DNA of 43,915 nucleotides from Polyangiaceae bacterium (GTDB lineage: Bacteria; Myxococcota_A; Polyangia; Polyangiales; Polyangiaceae). The notes beneath the pieces are model-generated. The model saw only the letters and a program-made list of their open reading frames with translations, was not told where the DNA came from and ran no database searches. The stretch covers positions 1 through 43,915 of the forward strand of contig JAJDAH010000448.1 of NCBI GenBank assembly GCA_029261965.1, read 5' to 3'. The translations under genes and the position numbers were made by a program. Position 1 is the stretch's first letter. The number at the start of each line of letters is the position of its first letter. This document shows positions 22,443 through 30,192 of this stretch, in pieces.

Positions 22443-23258
22443 TCAGTTGCCCGCCAAAACCTCGTCCGCCCAAACACGAAATCCTTGCAGCTCGTTCGGA
22501 CCGAACGTCGTCGCTAGCGCCACGTCCGCGGCGTCTCGCCCGCGAGCCACGAGCACACGGCCGATGCGCGGCGCGTTGTTACGAGGATCGAACGTGTGCC
22601 AAGCGCCGCCGAGGTAGACCTCGAGCCACGCGGCGAAGTCCATCGGTGCGTGCGGCGGTGGGATCCCGATGTCCGCGAGGTAGCCCGTGCAGTAGCGGGC
22701 AGGGATGTTCATGCAACGGCAAAGGGTGACGGCGAGATGGGCGTAGTCGCGACACACCCCTCGACGTTGGTTGAAAACTTCCCAAGCCGTTCGCGTCGGA
22801 TCGGCGTGCTCGTAGCCGAACTGAACGTGCCCGTGCACGTAGTCGCAGATGTTCTGCACGCGAGCCCACCCGCGGGGACCACCCGAGAACATCTTCCAGG
22901 CGGTCTCGGTCAGGCGATCGGTTTCGCAGTACCGGCTTCCAAGTAGAAAAACGAGGGTTTCTTCGGGGAGTTGCTCGACCGGGTGCTCCCACGCGTCGGG
23001 CATCAGCGGGTCAGGCGCACCGTCATCTCTGATGACCGCATCGGCCGTGAGACGAACACTTCCCCCCGGGGCGACGATGCGATTGCACCAGTTGCCGAAG
23101 CCATCGCGATAGCTTTGGATCGGGACTGCCGGGTTGGATTGCATGTAGTCAGGCACGACGAGATCCGACGCGCGGCTGAAGTGAACGTTCAGCGCGAGGA
23201 TCATCGGCGTGGGTTGCGGCAGCTCGTAGTCGAGCTCGTAGCCGACTCGTATTTGCAT
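22443..23258 (-). CDS. Transglutaminase-like cysteine protease family protein
   Basis: 271 residues. The N-terminal beta domain (MQIRVGYELDYELPQPTPMI) is the one that precedes bacterial transglutaminase-like domains. The core has the Cys-His-Asp triad: Cys169 in QRRGVCRDYAHLAVTLCR, His221 in GGAWHTFDPRN and Asp224. Upstream is the usual YVHGHVQFGYEHADPTRTAWEV. Such proteins hydrolyse or cross-link peptide amides and are often encoded with circularly permuted ATP-grasp genes; here the partners are carbohydrate enzymes. No signal peptide. The start ATG 23258 was chosen because the domain begins there; an in-frame ATG at 23294 is possible. Confidence 0.85.
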   Translation of the reverse strand: MQIRVGYELDYELPQPTPMILALNVHFSRASDLVVPDYMQSNPAVPIQSYRDGFGNWCNRIVAPGGSVRLTADAVIRDDGAPDPLMPDAWEHPVEQLPEETLVFLLGSRYCETDRLTETAWKMFSGGPRGWARVQNICDYVHGHVQFGYEHADPTRTAWEVFNQRRGVCRDYAHLAVTLCRCMNIPARYCTGYLADIGIPPPHAPMDFAAWLEVYLGGAWHTFDPRNNAPRIGRVLVARGRDAADVALATTFGPNELQGFRVWADEVLAGN

Positions 23259-23443
23259 GGCTGGGATGTTGCCACGTGACGTTTGCCGGTTCATGCGTGG
23301 AGCGCGGAGGACATTTCGAGAAAGACGTACTCCCACCGAGGGCCACGTAGTACACTCTCTCGAACCCGGGGGAACGCAGTCCCGCGAAAGCGGGGCATGC
23401 GGATGCGTTTGTCTCATTCCCGCCAACGAAACGGAGTCTCGAC

Positions 23444-23578
23444 ATGGGCGACAAGTCACCAAAGGCCAAACAACGGGCCAAGTCACAGAAGAACACCGCC
23501 AAGACTCAGGCGAACGACGTCAAAGCTAAACGACAGGCTGGCAACGATTCGGGGCGGCTCGTGAAAGATAAGAAATAG
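23444..23578 (+). CDS. Small basic protein starting MGDKSPK
   Basis: 44 residues with an ATG at 23444 and GGAG (23433-23436) seven bases upstream. The composition is Lys/Gln/Ala-rich and strongly basic, with no Cys or Trp (MGDKSPKAKQRAKSQKNTA ... GRLVKDKK). I recall very short proteins that open with MGDKSPK across several soil bacterial phyla; function unknown and disorder likely. It is short enough to be missed by gene finders. It is divergent from the transglutaminase-like gene (185-base spacer) and upstream of the Ser/Thr kinase gene on the same strand. Confidence 0.7.
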   Translation: MGDKSPKAKQRAKSQKNTAKTQANDVKAKRQAGNDSGRLVKDKK

Positions 23579-23694
23579 CGCGCCAGGGACGGCCAGCCCG
23601 CTCACCACCATCCCGTGCGGTCCGGAGCGATTGCTGAACGGCTACGCCGCACGCGAGCGCGGCCGTGATCTATGCTCTTCAACGTCAGCGCGGG

Positions 23695-26103
23695 ATGACC
23701 GGTCAGGCCGAAAAGCCGCCACGAGCGGATCCGACGAAACTCTGGAGTCGGAAGATTCACGCCGGCGAGGAAATCGCCCGGGGTGGGATGGGCTACATCC
23801 TGCGGGGCACCGACACCAAGCTCCGGCGCGAGCTCGCGCTCAAGGTGGCTCCCGCGCCGCGGAGCGAGCTGCCGAAGGAGCAACTCGCGCGCTTCATCGA
23901 AGAGGCGCAAATCACCGCGCAGCTCGAGCATCCGAACGTCGTCCCCGTCCACGAGATCGGTCTCGATCCGGACCAGCGCGTGTTCTTCTCGATGAAGCTG
24001 GTCGGCGGCCGGTCGCTGGAGTCGATCCTCGACGCCAGGCACCAGGGAGACCCGGACACCCTCAGCGAATTCGGCCTTCGGCGCTTGCTCGACATTTTCC
24101 TGCAGGTTTGTCAGGCGATTGAATACGCACACGCTCGGGGGGTCATTCATCGCGACCTCAAACCCGCGAACATCATGGTCGGCGACTTCGGGGAAGTGCT
24201 GGTGATGGACTGGGGCGTCGCCAAGGTGCGCGGTCGAGCCGACCGCGACAGTAGTCACGTCGTGACCACTTCGCCCGACGGCGAATCGTTCGACGATACG
24301 AGCGATCTCGTCGACCGCGAGGCGCTGTCGTCGATCCGCACGGGACGCAAGAACCTCGAGACGCAGCTCGGCGTCGTCATCGGAACGCCGGGCTACATGT
24401 CCCCGGAGCAAGCCAAGGGCTTGCCGGTCGACGAACGCACGGACATGCACGCCCTCGGGGTGATTCTCTACGAGATCCTCTGCGACCAGCTTCCCTACGA
24501 CTCCGAGGACCCACACGTCCTGCTCACGCTCACGATGACGCAAGACCCGGTGAGTCCGTCCTTGGTGAACCCCAAAACTCCGGCGGCGCTCGACGCGCTC
24601 ACGATGCGCCTGCTCGACAAGGAGCCCGAACGCCGCTTGCCCATTCCCGAGGTTCGAGCCCACGTTCGGAACTATCTCGAAGGGATAGAGCGCGACTACG
24701 GCCGCGAGAGTCTCTGGAGCAACGTGCTTTGGGTCATCGGTGCCCTGGCGCTGTTCTCCTTCTTGGTCTGGTACGTCACCGGACAATCGATCAGCGCCCT
24801 GTTCATCCTCGCCCCAACCACGGTCTTCAACGCCATCGGCTGGTTCTTGCTCGTCGTCGCGCTTCGGTATCCGCTCTCGTCAGCGTGGACAGCCATCCGG
24901 CGGGCTCGAACCGAGCACGATCGCTTTCGTCCAGCACCGCGTGAAGCGTTGTTCGTTTCGGGCTTTCTCGCGCACCGGAGTCTGGCAGCCGCCATCGCGC
25001 CGGTTTTCCAGCTCGTATTCATCGTCGAGCTCTTAGTCGTGGTCGGCCTACACTCCTCGGTTGGCGCCGACCTCTCCACCGATCTCGTGCGCGGCATCAT
25101 GAGCGAGCTCAGAGCCGAATGGAGCCGAGCGCTCATCGTGATCCTGGTGTTCCTGTTCGCCTACCTCTTCTGTCTGTATCGAGAAGTTCGCCACGCCCGA
25201 CGAATGGACCGGTACGAAACTCTCGTCCAGCGCTCGCGGTGGGAATCCACCTGGCCGGTGTTTCTCATCCTCATCCTGCTCGTCACTATCGGACTCACCG
25301 ACGTACTCGATTGGGTCGTCATCACCGGCGTGCGGCCGTTGCCGTATCTGCGACACCTACTCGTGACTCAGCCCGTCGACGTCTTCGACGTCGTCAAGAC
25401 GCTCGTGTTCCAGGGCACGTTTTTGATGGGCTTGGTGTTCGCGACGGTGCTCTTGGCGTTCCCGTTCCCCGAGGTCCTCGCCGCGCTCCGGCTGCCCTAC
25501 CAACCCCACGACGCCGCGGCCGTGCGGGGTCGCACGCAGTACTTCCTCCGGTCGATGTCGATCTATCGCGTGGCACGGGTCAATTGGCTCTACGGCGGAG
25601 CGATGATCGGCTGCCTCACGGCGCTGGCGATCCTCTCGGGCCAATCGTCGGCGCCGCTCCTTCAGCAGGTGCTCTACGTGCTCGGCCCGTCACTCATCGG
25701 TTTTGTCGGGTATTGGCTGTCCAAGCGGCGAGTCACCCGACTCTTGGTCAGCTCGCCGGCGCTCGCGCGGCTGGTCAGGACTCAGATCGAGATCGGCAAA
25801 GGCGAGAGCGACGAGGCGTCCATCAACGAGCTCGCCGCAGCGCCCGTTCGCCGGCGGTTTCTCGAGCTCTTGGTGCCAGTGGCGTGCATCGCTGGCTTTC
25901 TGCTTTTCACAGGGAGCGGTTTGCATCAACGAGCGATCGAGCAGCTCGTCATCCCCATCAGCACCGCGGGTTGGCTTCTGATTTTGCCCTACGCCCTACT
26001 CGTACCGGTCATTCTTCTCGCCGACCGCGTGCAGCTGCTCCTCCTGCGCCGCCGCAACGCGCCTTCGCTCGACGAGGTAGAAGTCCCTGATCCGGCGCCG
26101 TGA
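23695..26103 (+). CDS. Ser/Thr protein kinase with a large polytopic C-terminal membrane region
   Basis: 802 residues. The N-terminal kinase domain has the glycine loop ARGGMG, the VAIK-type lysine (Lys50 in LALKV), HRDLKPANIMV (152-162), DWG in place of DFG (172-174) and the GTPGYMSPEQAKG activation segment, so catalysis is expected. After residue ~325 the protein is mostly hydrophobic, with roughly ten membrane segments. Their loops are basic on one face (RAREHDRF-like, YREVRHARRMDRYE). This membrane part is not a known sensor domain that I recognise. An unusual insert with SSHVVTTSPDGESFDD sits between DWG and the GTPGYM loop. The start could also be the GTG at 23665. Confidence 0.88.
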   Translation: MTGQAEKPPRADPTKLWSRKIHAGEEIARGGMGYILRGTDTKLRRELALKVAPAPRSELPKEQLARFIEEAQITAQLEHPNVVPVHEIGLDPDQRVFFSMKLVGGRSLESILDARHQGDPDTLSEFGLRRLLDIFLQVCQAIEYAHARGVIHRDLKPANIMVGDFGEVLVMDWGVAKVRGRADRDSSHVVTTSPDGESFDDTSDLVDREALSSIRTGRKNLETQLGVVIGTPGYMSPEQAKGLPVDERTDMHALGVILYEILCDQLPYDSEDPHVLLTLTMTQDPVSPSLVNPKTPAALDALTMRLLDKEPERRLPIPEVRAHVRNYLEGIERDYGRESLWSNVLWVIGALALFSFLVWYVTGQSISALFILAPTTVFNAIGWFLLVVALRYPLSSAWTAIRRARTEHDRFRPAPREALFVSGFLAHRSLAAAIAPVFQLVFIVELLVVVGLHSSVGADLSTDLVRGIMSELRAEWSRALIVILVFLFAYLFCLYREVRHARRMDRYETLVQRSRWESTWPVFLILILLVTIGLTDVLDWVVITGVRPLPYLRHLLVTQPVDVFDVVKTLVFQGTFLMGLVFATVLLAFPFPEVLAALRLPYQPHDAAAVRGRTQYFLRSMSIYRVARVNWLYGGAMIGCLTALAILSGQSSAPLLQQVLYVLGPSLIGFVGYWLSKRRVTRLLVSSPALARLVRTQIEIGKGESDEASINELAAAPVRRRFLELLVPVACIAGFLLFTGSGLHQRAIEQLVIPISTAGWLLILPYALLVPVILLADRVQLLLLRRRNAPSLDEVEVPDPAP

Positions 26104-26134
26104 GCCCACGAGGTTTGGGTCCGGCGGCTGGAGT

Positions 26135-26299
26135 CTAGAAGTACAGCCAGAGCGTCATCCAGAGCGCACCGGTCAACGCGACCGGAAGAACGAGCCAAGC
26201 CGCAGTCCGACTCGAATCGTTTCGTTGGTCTGCCCGCGGCGTACGGGCCGCCGGCGGCGCTTGGCGAAAAAGTTCATCGTTGATGGCTCGTGTGGTCAT
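26135..26299 (-). CDS. Small single-span membrane protein
   Basis: 54 residues starting at ATG 26299, with AGGAG four bases upstream. The first 33 residues are polar (MTTRAINDELFRQAPPA). The C-terminus is one hydrophobic helix, WLVLPVALTGALWMTLWLYF, ending at the stop. This suggests a tail-anchored protein. No family is recognised. It converges on the kinase gene with a 31-base gap and is divergent from the hybrid histidine kinase. Confidence 0.6.
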   Translation of the reverse strand: MTTRAINDELFRQAPPAARTPRADQRNDSSRTAAWLVLPVALTGALWMTLWLYF

Positions 26300-26535
26300 G
26301 GCGCTCCTGAAAGTGAGACTTGCCCCCCTCGTACCCAAGTTCCGTGCCACTCCACGCGCTCGCCCCGATGCGGGTTCTACGCGGGAAAATTCGACCCGAG
26401 CGCAGGGCCAGCTCGCGAAAACCCTGCGTTCAGGGCGGAGGGGCCGGCGTTTCTGCGCGCTCGGGCCTGCGGCAAAGACACCTCGGTAGTCCCACGGAAG
26501 GGAGTTCCCCGCTCAAGGATCTCCGAAAAATCTCG

Positions 26536-26541
26536 TAATAT
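26536..26541 (+). promoter_or_regulatory. Possible -10 element of the hybrid histidine kinase gene
   Basis: TAATAT stands out in GC-rich sequence, 18 bases before the first GTG. The expected -35 position (about 26513-26518) reads TCAAGG and is poor. The 259-base divergent gap (26300-26558) holds nothing else recognisable. Confidence 0.3.
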
Positions 26542-26558
26542 TGTGATCGTGGGCCGCT

Positions 26559-28826
26559 GTGCCCGCGGCGTGTCCCGTGGCTGAAGGCATTTTCACCAAC
26601 CTCACCCTGCTCCCGCTTCTGGGACTGGTGATCTATCTGGCTCTGCACCAGTGCACGATGGTCCTGTTTCGCCCGGGCGTGGCGGAGTTTCAGGGGCGCG
26701 CCGCCTTCTCCACCCTCGGAGCGATATTCCTCGTCGCTCGATATCTGCAGTACATCGACAACCCCGGGGTGCAGGCATGGGCGGCACGAATTCAGTTCGG
26801 CGCCGGGATGCTGTTCGTCGTCGTCGCAGCAGTGGCCTTGGGCGCCGTGGTGGCAGAAAAACAGCGCTCGTTTCGCTGGATCTACATCGCCGGCATCGCC
26901 CTATCGGCGGGGCATCTATTCGGCGACTGGTTCATGTCCGAGCCGCTCGTCGAACGTATCGACCTATTGGGTCGAAAGTTCCGGACCCTCGAAGCCGGTC
27001 CCCTCGCCTGGCTGGTGATCCCCTATGTCGCGGTGTCGGTCGCCCTCCTCTTGCGAAGCGGCCGAGAGGTGTCCAAGACCGATCGAGCTCGAACACCGCT
27101 ACTGACGATCATGCCGCTCATCGCAGCAGTGGCCGGCACCAACGACATCTTGATGGCATTCGGCGTCATCCAGAGCGTCCAGGTCCTCGAGTTCTCTTTC
27201 GCCATTTTCACCATGATGACGTCCTACGTCTTCATCCGGCGCGGTGAAGAGCTCAACGCGAACCTCGAACGAGAAGTTGCTGCCCGCACGAGAGAGCTGC
27301 GCACTCAGCAGGACGTGCTCTCCAAAGCCGTCGATACGCTCCGAGCCCTCGTCGATGGTTTGCCGGATCCGGTGTTCGTTTACCGCCACGGCAAATTCCT
27401 CCTCGCCAACCCATCGGCGCTCGCGTTTCTGGGGCGCTCAGAATCCGATCTCGTCGACAAACCCGTGGCGAGCGTGCTGTCCCCGAGAGATGCGCGCGCC
27501 GTGGATGTCATCGTCCAGATCGAAAGCTCGTCCCAACCCATGGCACCCACCGAGGTCCACTTCATTCGAAAGGACGGTTCGACGGCCATCGGCGAGGTCG
27601 TCGGTCTCGCCTTCGAGTTCCGCGGGGAGCCTGCCGCCCTCGCGATCGTGCGCGACGTCACCGAACGGCGCCACATCCAAGACAAGCTCGCCTCCACCGA
27701 ACGCCTCGCCTCGGTCGGCACCCTCGCCGCCGGCGTCGCTCACGAGATCAACAATCCGCTGAGCTACGTCCTGACCAATGCCCGCCTCGCCATCGAAGCC
27801 ATCGAGGGGAAAAATCCAGACCTCCGAGAGACGAAGGAAATGCTGGAAGAGATCGCCCAGGGTGCCGAGCGCGTCCGGCGCATCGTGGGCGATCTGAAAG
27901 ACCTCTCCCGTGCCGACGTCGAGGAAATCGCGGCGACGAGCGTTGCAAAAGCAGTTCAGCGAGCGCTCAACGTCTGCGGCAACGAGGTGCGGCACCGGGC
28001 GCGGGTCGACCTAAACCTCGGCGAGACGCCACTCGTAGCGGCCAATTCGGCGCGGCTCGAGCAAGTCTTTCTCAACCTCATCGTCAACGCGTCGCACGCC
28101 ATCCCCGAGGGTCAGTCGGACCGAAATACGATTTCCATCAGATCCGGCACCACCGACGACGGCGCTGCCTACGTCGAGATCGCCGATACCGGCAGCGGCA
28201 TTCCGAAACACGTGCTCGACAAGGTGTTCGACCCCTTCTTCACGACCAAACCGTTCGGCAGCGGGACGGGTCTCGGACTCGCCATCAGTCAAAACATCAC
28301 AGCGAAGTTCGGCGGCGACATCCAACTCGACAGCACCGAGGGCGAAGGGACCGTCGCGCGGGTCGTCCTGCCGGCGGCCCAAGGCGAAGCTCAGAGCCTC
28401 TCGGCCATCGAAATCGAGCCGACGAGTGAAATCGTGCGGCGCGTGCTGATCGTCGACGACGACAGGACCGTGGCGCGATCGCTCAGCCGCGTGCTCAAGA
28501 AGCACCATGTCAAGAGCGCGTCGAGCGGTCGCGAAGCCCTCGACCTCTGCAAGGACGGCGAGTTCGACATCATCTTCTGTGACGTCATGATGCCCGAGAT
28601 GGACGGCATGCAAGTGTGGGAAGAGCTGCGCAAAGACGTGCGTGGCCTCCACGAACGGATCGTCTTTTTGACGGGGGGCGCGTTCACGCGCCGGGCGGAA
28701 AGCTTCCTCGAAAACGTGCCCAACCTGTGGCTGCAAAAGCCGGTGGACCACAAGGTCATTCGCCGCCTCACCCGAGAAGGCCCGCCAAAGCTCGACGCGC
28801 CTCGACACGTCGGCCTCACCGCTTGA
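26559..28826 (+). CDS. Membrane PAS-domain hybrid histidine kinase
   Basis: 755 residues from GTG 26559 (GTG 26577 is an alternative). Residues ~12-226 contain about seven hydrophobic segments, a membrane sensor region of unrecognised family. A coiled linker (ELNANLEREVAARTRELRTQQ) leads to a PAS domain (about 255-370). The kinase core follows: H-box AHEINNPLSY with His395, N-box NLIVNASHAI, DTGSGIP, FDPFFTTKP and GSGTGLGLAI. The C-terminal receiver has VDDD, the phospho-Asp in FCDVMMPEMDG, FLTGG and QKPV. The receiver should take the phosphate from His395 and pass it on. No cognate regulator gene adjoins it, so the output is unclear. Confidence 0.92.
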   Translation: MPAACPVAEGIFTNLTLLPLLGLVIYLALHQCTMVLFRPGVAEFQGRAAFSTLGAIFLVARYLQYIDNPGVQAWAARIQFGAGMLFVVVAAVALGAVVAEKQRSFRWIYIAGIALSAGHLFGDWFMSEPLVERIDLLGRKFRTLEAGPLAWLVIPYVAVSVALLLRSGREVSKTDRARTPLLTIMPLIAAVAGTNDILMAFGVIQSVQVLEFSFAIFTMMTSYVFIRRGEELNANLEREVAARTRELRTQQDVLSKAVDTLRALVDGLPDPVFVYRHGKFLLANPSALAFLGRSESDLVDKPVASVLSPRDARAVDVIVQIESSSQPMAPTEVHFIRKDGSTAIGEVVGLAFEFRGEPAALAIVRDVTERRHIQDKLASTERLASVGTLAAGVAHEINNPLSYVLTNARLAIEAIEGKNPDLRETKEMLEEIAQGAERVRRIVGDLKDLSRADVEEIAATSVAKAVQRALNVCGNEVRHRARVDLNLGETPLVAANSARLEQVFLNLIVNASHAIPEGQSDRNTISIRSGTTDDGAAYVEIADTGSGIPKHVLDKVFDPFFTTKPFGSGTGLGLAISQNITAKFGGDIQLDSTEGEGTVARVVLPAAQGEAQSLSAIEIEPTSEIVRRVLIVDDDRTVARSLSRVLKKHHVKSASSGREALDLCKDGEFDIIFCDVMMPEMDGMQVWEELRKDVRGLHERIVFLTGGAFTRRAESFLENVPNLWLQKPVDHKVIRRLTREGPPKLDAPRHVGLTA

Positions 28827-29120
28827 GCCCGTCCTACCGGTTGCACCGGGACGGCGATTCGGCGTCTGCCGCGGTTCTTGCCGCCGTACTGTCGCACGAT
28901 GGCTCCGGGCGCTGCTTCTAGCCCGTCGAGAAACTCCTCCCGGTAGGCGAGCTTTCGGCCAATGCCACCTCGAAGTTTTTCGCGCGATAGCTGACGGCGG
29001 CGATCTTCAATGGCGACGCCATCGAACCCGACATCGTTTCAGGCAGGATCCAAGTCCCGCTCCGCTGAATCGATTCTGGTTTGAGAAAAATGGGGCTCGG
29101 ACTACGGTTGATTCCCGCCG
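28827..29120. other. 294-base gap between the histidine kinase and ATP-grasp genes
   Basis: No confident gene. A minus-strand frame ending at 28918 includes SPLKIAAVSYRAKNFEVALAE, which reads like protein, but no ribosome site precedes its ATGs (29034, 29145) and it is very short. It may be a gene remnant or chance. No clear promoter or terminator was recognised. Confidence 0.35.
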
Positions 29121-30161
29121 ATGCCCGCTGAACCGTCGAACCCATTGCGCGTTCTCGTCGTGACGGGCGACCACTCTGAGCCGGATCCGACGAAGTGGGA
29201 CGGGGGCTATTCGAGCGACGACCTGGACCTCCACAAGCAGATGTGCGCAGCCCTCGAGAGTCTCGACGGCTACCGGTTCGAAGTCCTCAGCGAACACCGC
29301 CGGCTGCTCGACCGCCTCCAGAACGAGCCTCCGGATCTCGTTCTCAATTTCTGTGACACGGGGTTTCGGAACGTTCCGTCCCAAGAGCTGCACGTCGCAG
29401 CGCTCTACGAGATGTTCGGCGTGCCTTACACGGGGGCAGCACCGGCATCGATGGTGCTTTGCTACGACAAGGCCATCGTCCGACTAATCGCCGAAGCGCA
29501 CGGCGTCCCGACACCGCGCGAAGTCTACGTTCCCGCGGACCAGCCGTTGTCCGAGGTCAGCGCCACGTACCCTTGCCTCGTCAAACCCGCCCAGGGCGAC
29601 GGAAGTGTGGGCATCAACCGCACCGCCGTGGTCGGAAGTGACGAAGAAGCTCGCGCACAGCTCGAATGGTTCCGGCGCGAGCTTCCGGGACGCGCCGCCC
29701 TTCTGCAGGAGTATCTACCGGGGCCCGAGTACGGGCTGGCGCTCATCGGCAATCCGGACGGCGGCCTCGAGGCGTTCCCTCCGTTGCGCGTGGATTTCGG
29801 AGAGCTCCCGGAGGGCTTGCCGCACATCCTCGCCTTCGAAACGAAGACCGGCCCCGAGACCCCTTACGGGAGCGTTCGAATCGTCGAGGCCGACCTTTCC
29901 GATGAGGACCTGGTCAACATGCGTGCTCGAGCCTCGTTGATGTTCGAAAGGCTTCAGTGCCGGGACTACGCCCGTTTCGATTTTCGGACTGGGGCAGACG
30001 GCGAAATCAAGCTCATCGAGGTCAACCCGAACCCGGCTTGGAGCTCAGCAGGAAAGCTCGCGCTCATGGCAGGCTTCGCCCAGAAGACCTATTCGCAGAT
30101 GCTCGAGATGATTCTCGAGTCCGCCCGACGGCGCCTGAACGCGAGAAGCGAAGGCGATTAG
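29121..30161 (+). CDS. D-alanine-D-alanine ligase-like ATP-grasp protein
   Basis: 346 residues, no signal peptide. Three-subdomain ATP-grasp layout: N-terminal Rossmann-like RVLVVTGDHSEPDP, the FGVPYTGAAPASMVLCYDKAIVRLIAEAHGVPTP-type region (key pieces YTGA and DK, as in Ddl enzymes), CLVKPAQGDGSVGIN for nucleotide binding, LLQEYLPGPEYGLALIG, and the metal site FDFRTGADGEIKLIEVNPNPAWS. The family joins a carboxylate to an amine using ATP. It differs from housekeeping Ddl in its N-terminus, so the substrate may be another dipeptide or amino-acid amide. A CocE-like hydrolase gene follows after 31 bases, which suggests a paired make-and-cut function. Confidence 0.82.
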   Translation: MPAEPSNPLRVLVVTGDHSEPDPTKWDGGYSSDDLDLHKQMCAALESLDGYRFEVLSEHRRLLDRLQNEPPDLVLNFCDTGFRNVPSQELHVAALYEMFGVPYTGAAPASMVLCYDKAIVRLIAEAHGVPTPREVYVPADQPLSEVSATYPCLVKPAQGDGSVGINRTAVVGSDEEARAQLEWFRRELPGRAALLQEYLPGPEYGLALIGNPDGGLEAFPPLRVDFGELPEGLPHILAFETKTGPETPYGSVRIVEADLSDEDLVNMRARASLMFERLQCRDYARFDFRTGADGEIKLIEVNPNPAWSSAGKLALMAGFAQKTYSQMLEMILESARRRLNARSEGD

Positions 30162-30192
30162 GAATCCCCCGGCAGGGGACTAGGATGCGCCG

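Noticed and set aside
28918-29145. 75-residue minus-strand frame between the histidine kinase and ATP-grasp genes
   Set aside because: Partly protein-like but overlaps the ATP-grasp start and has no ribosome site; described only as part of the gap.
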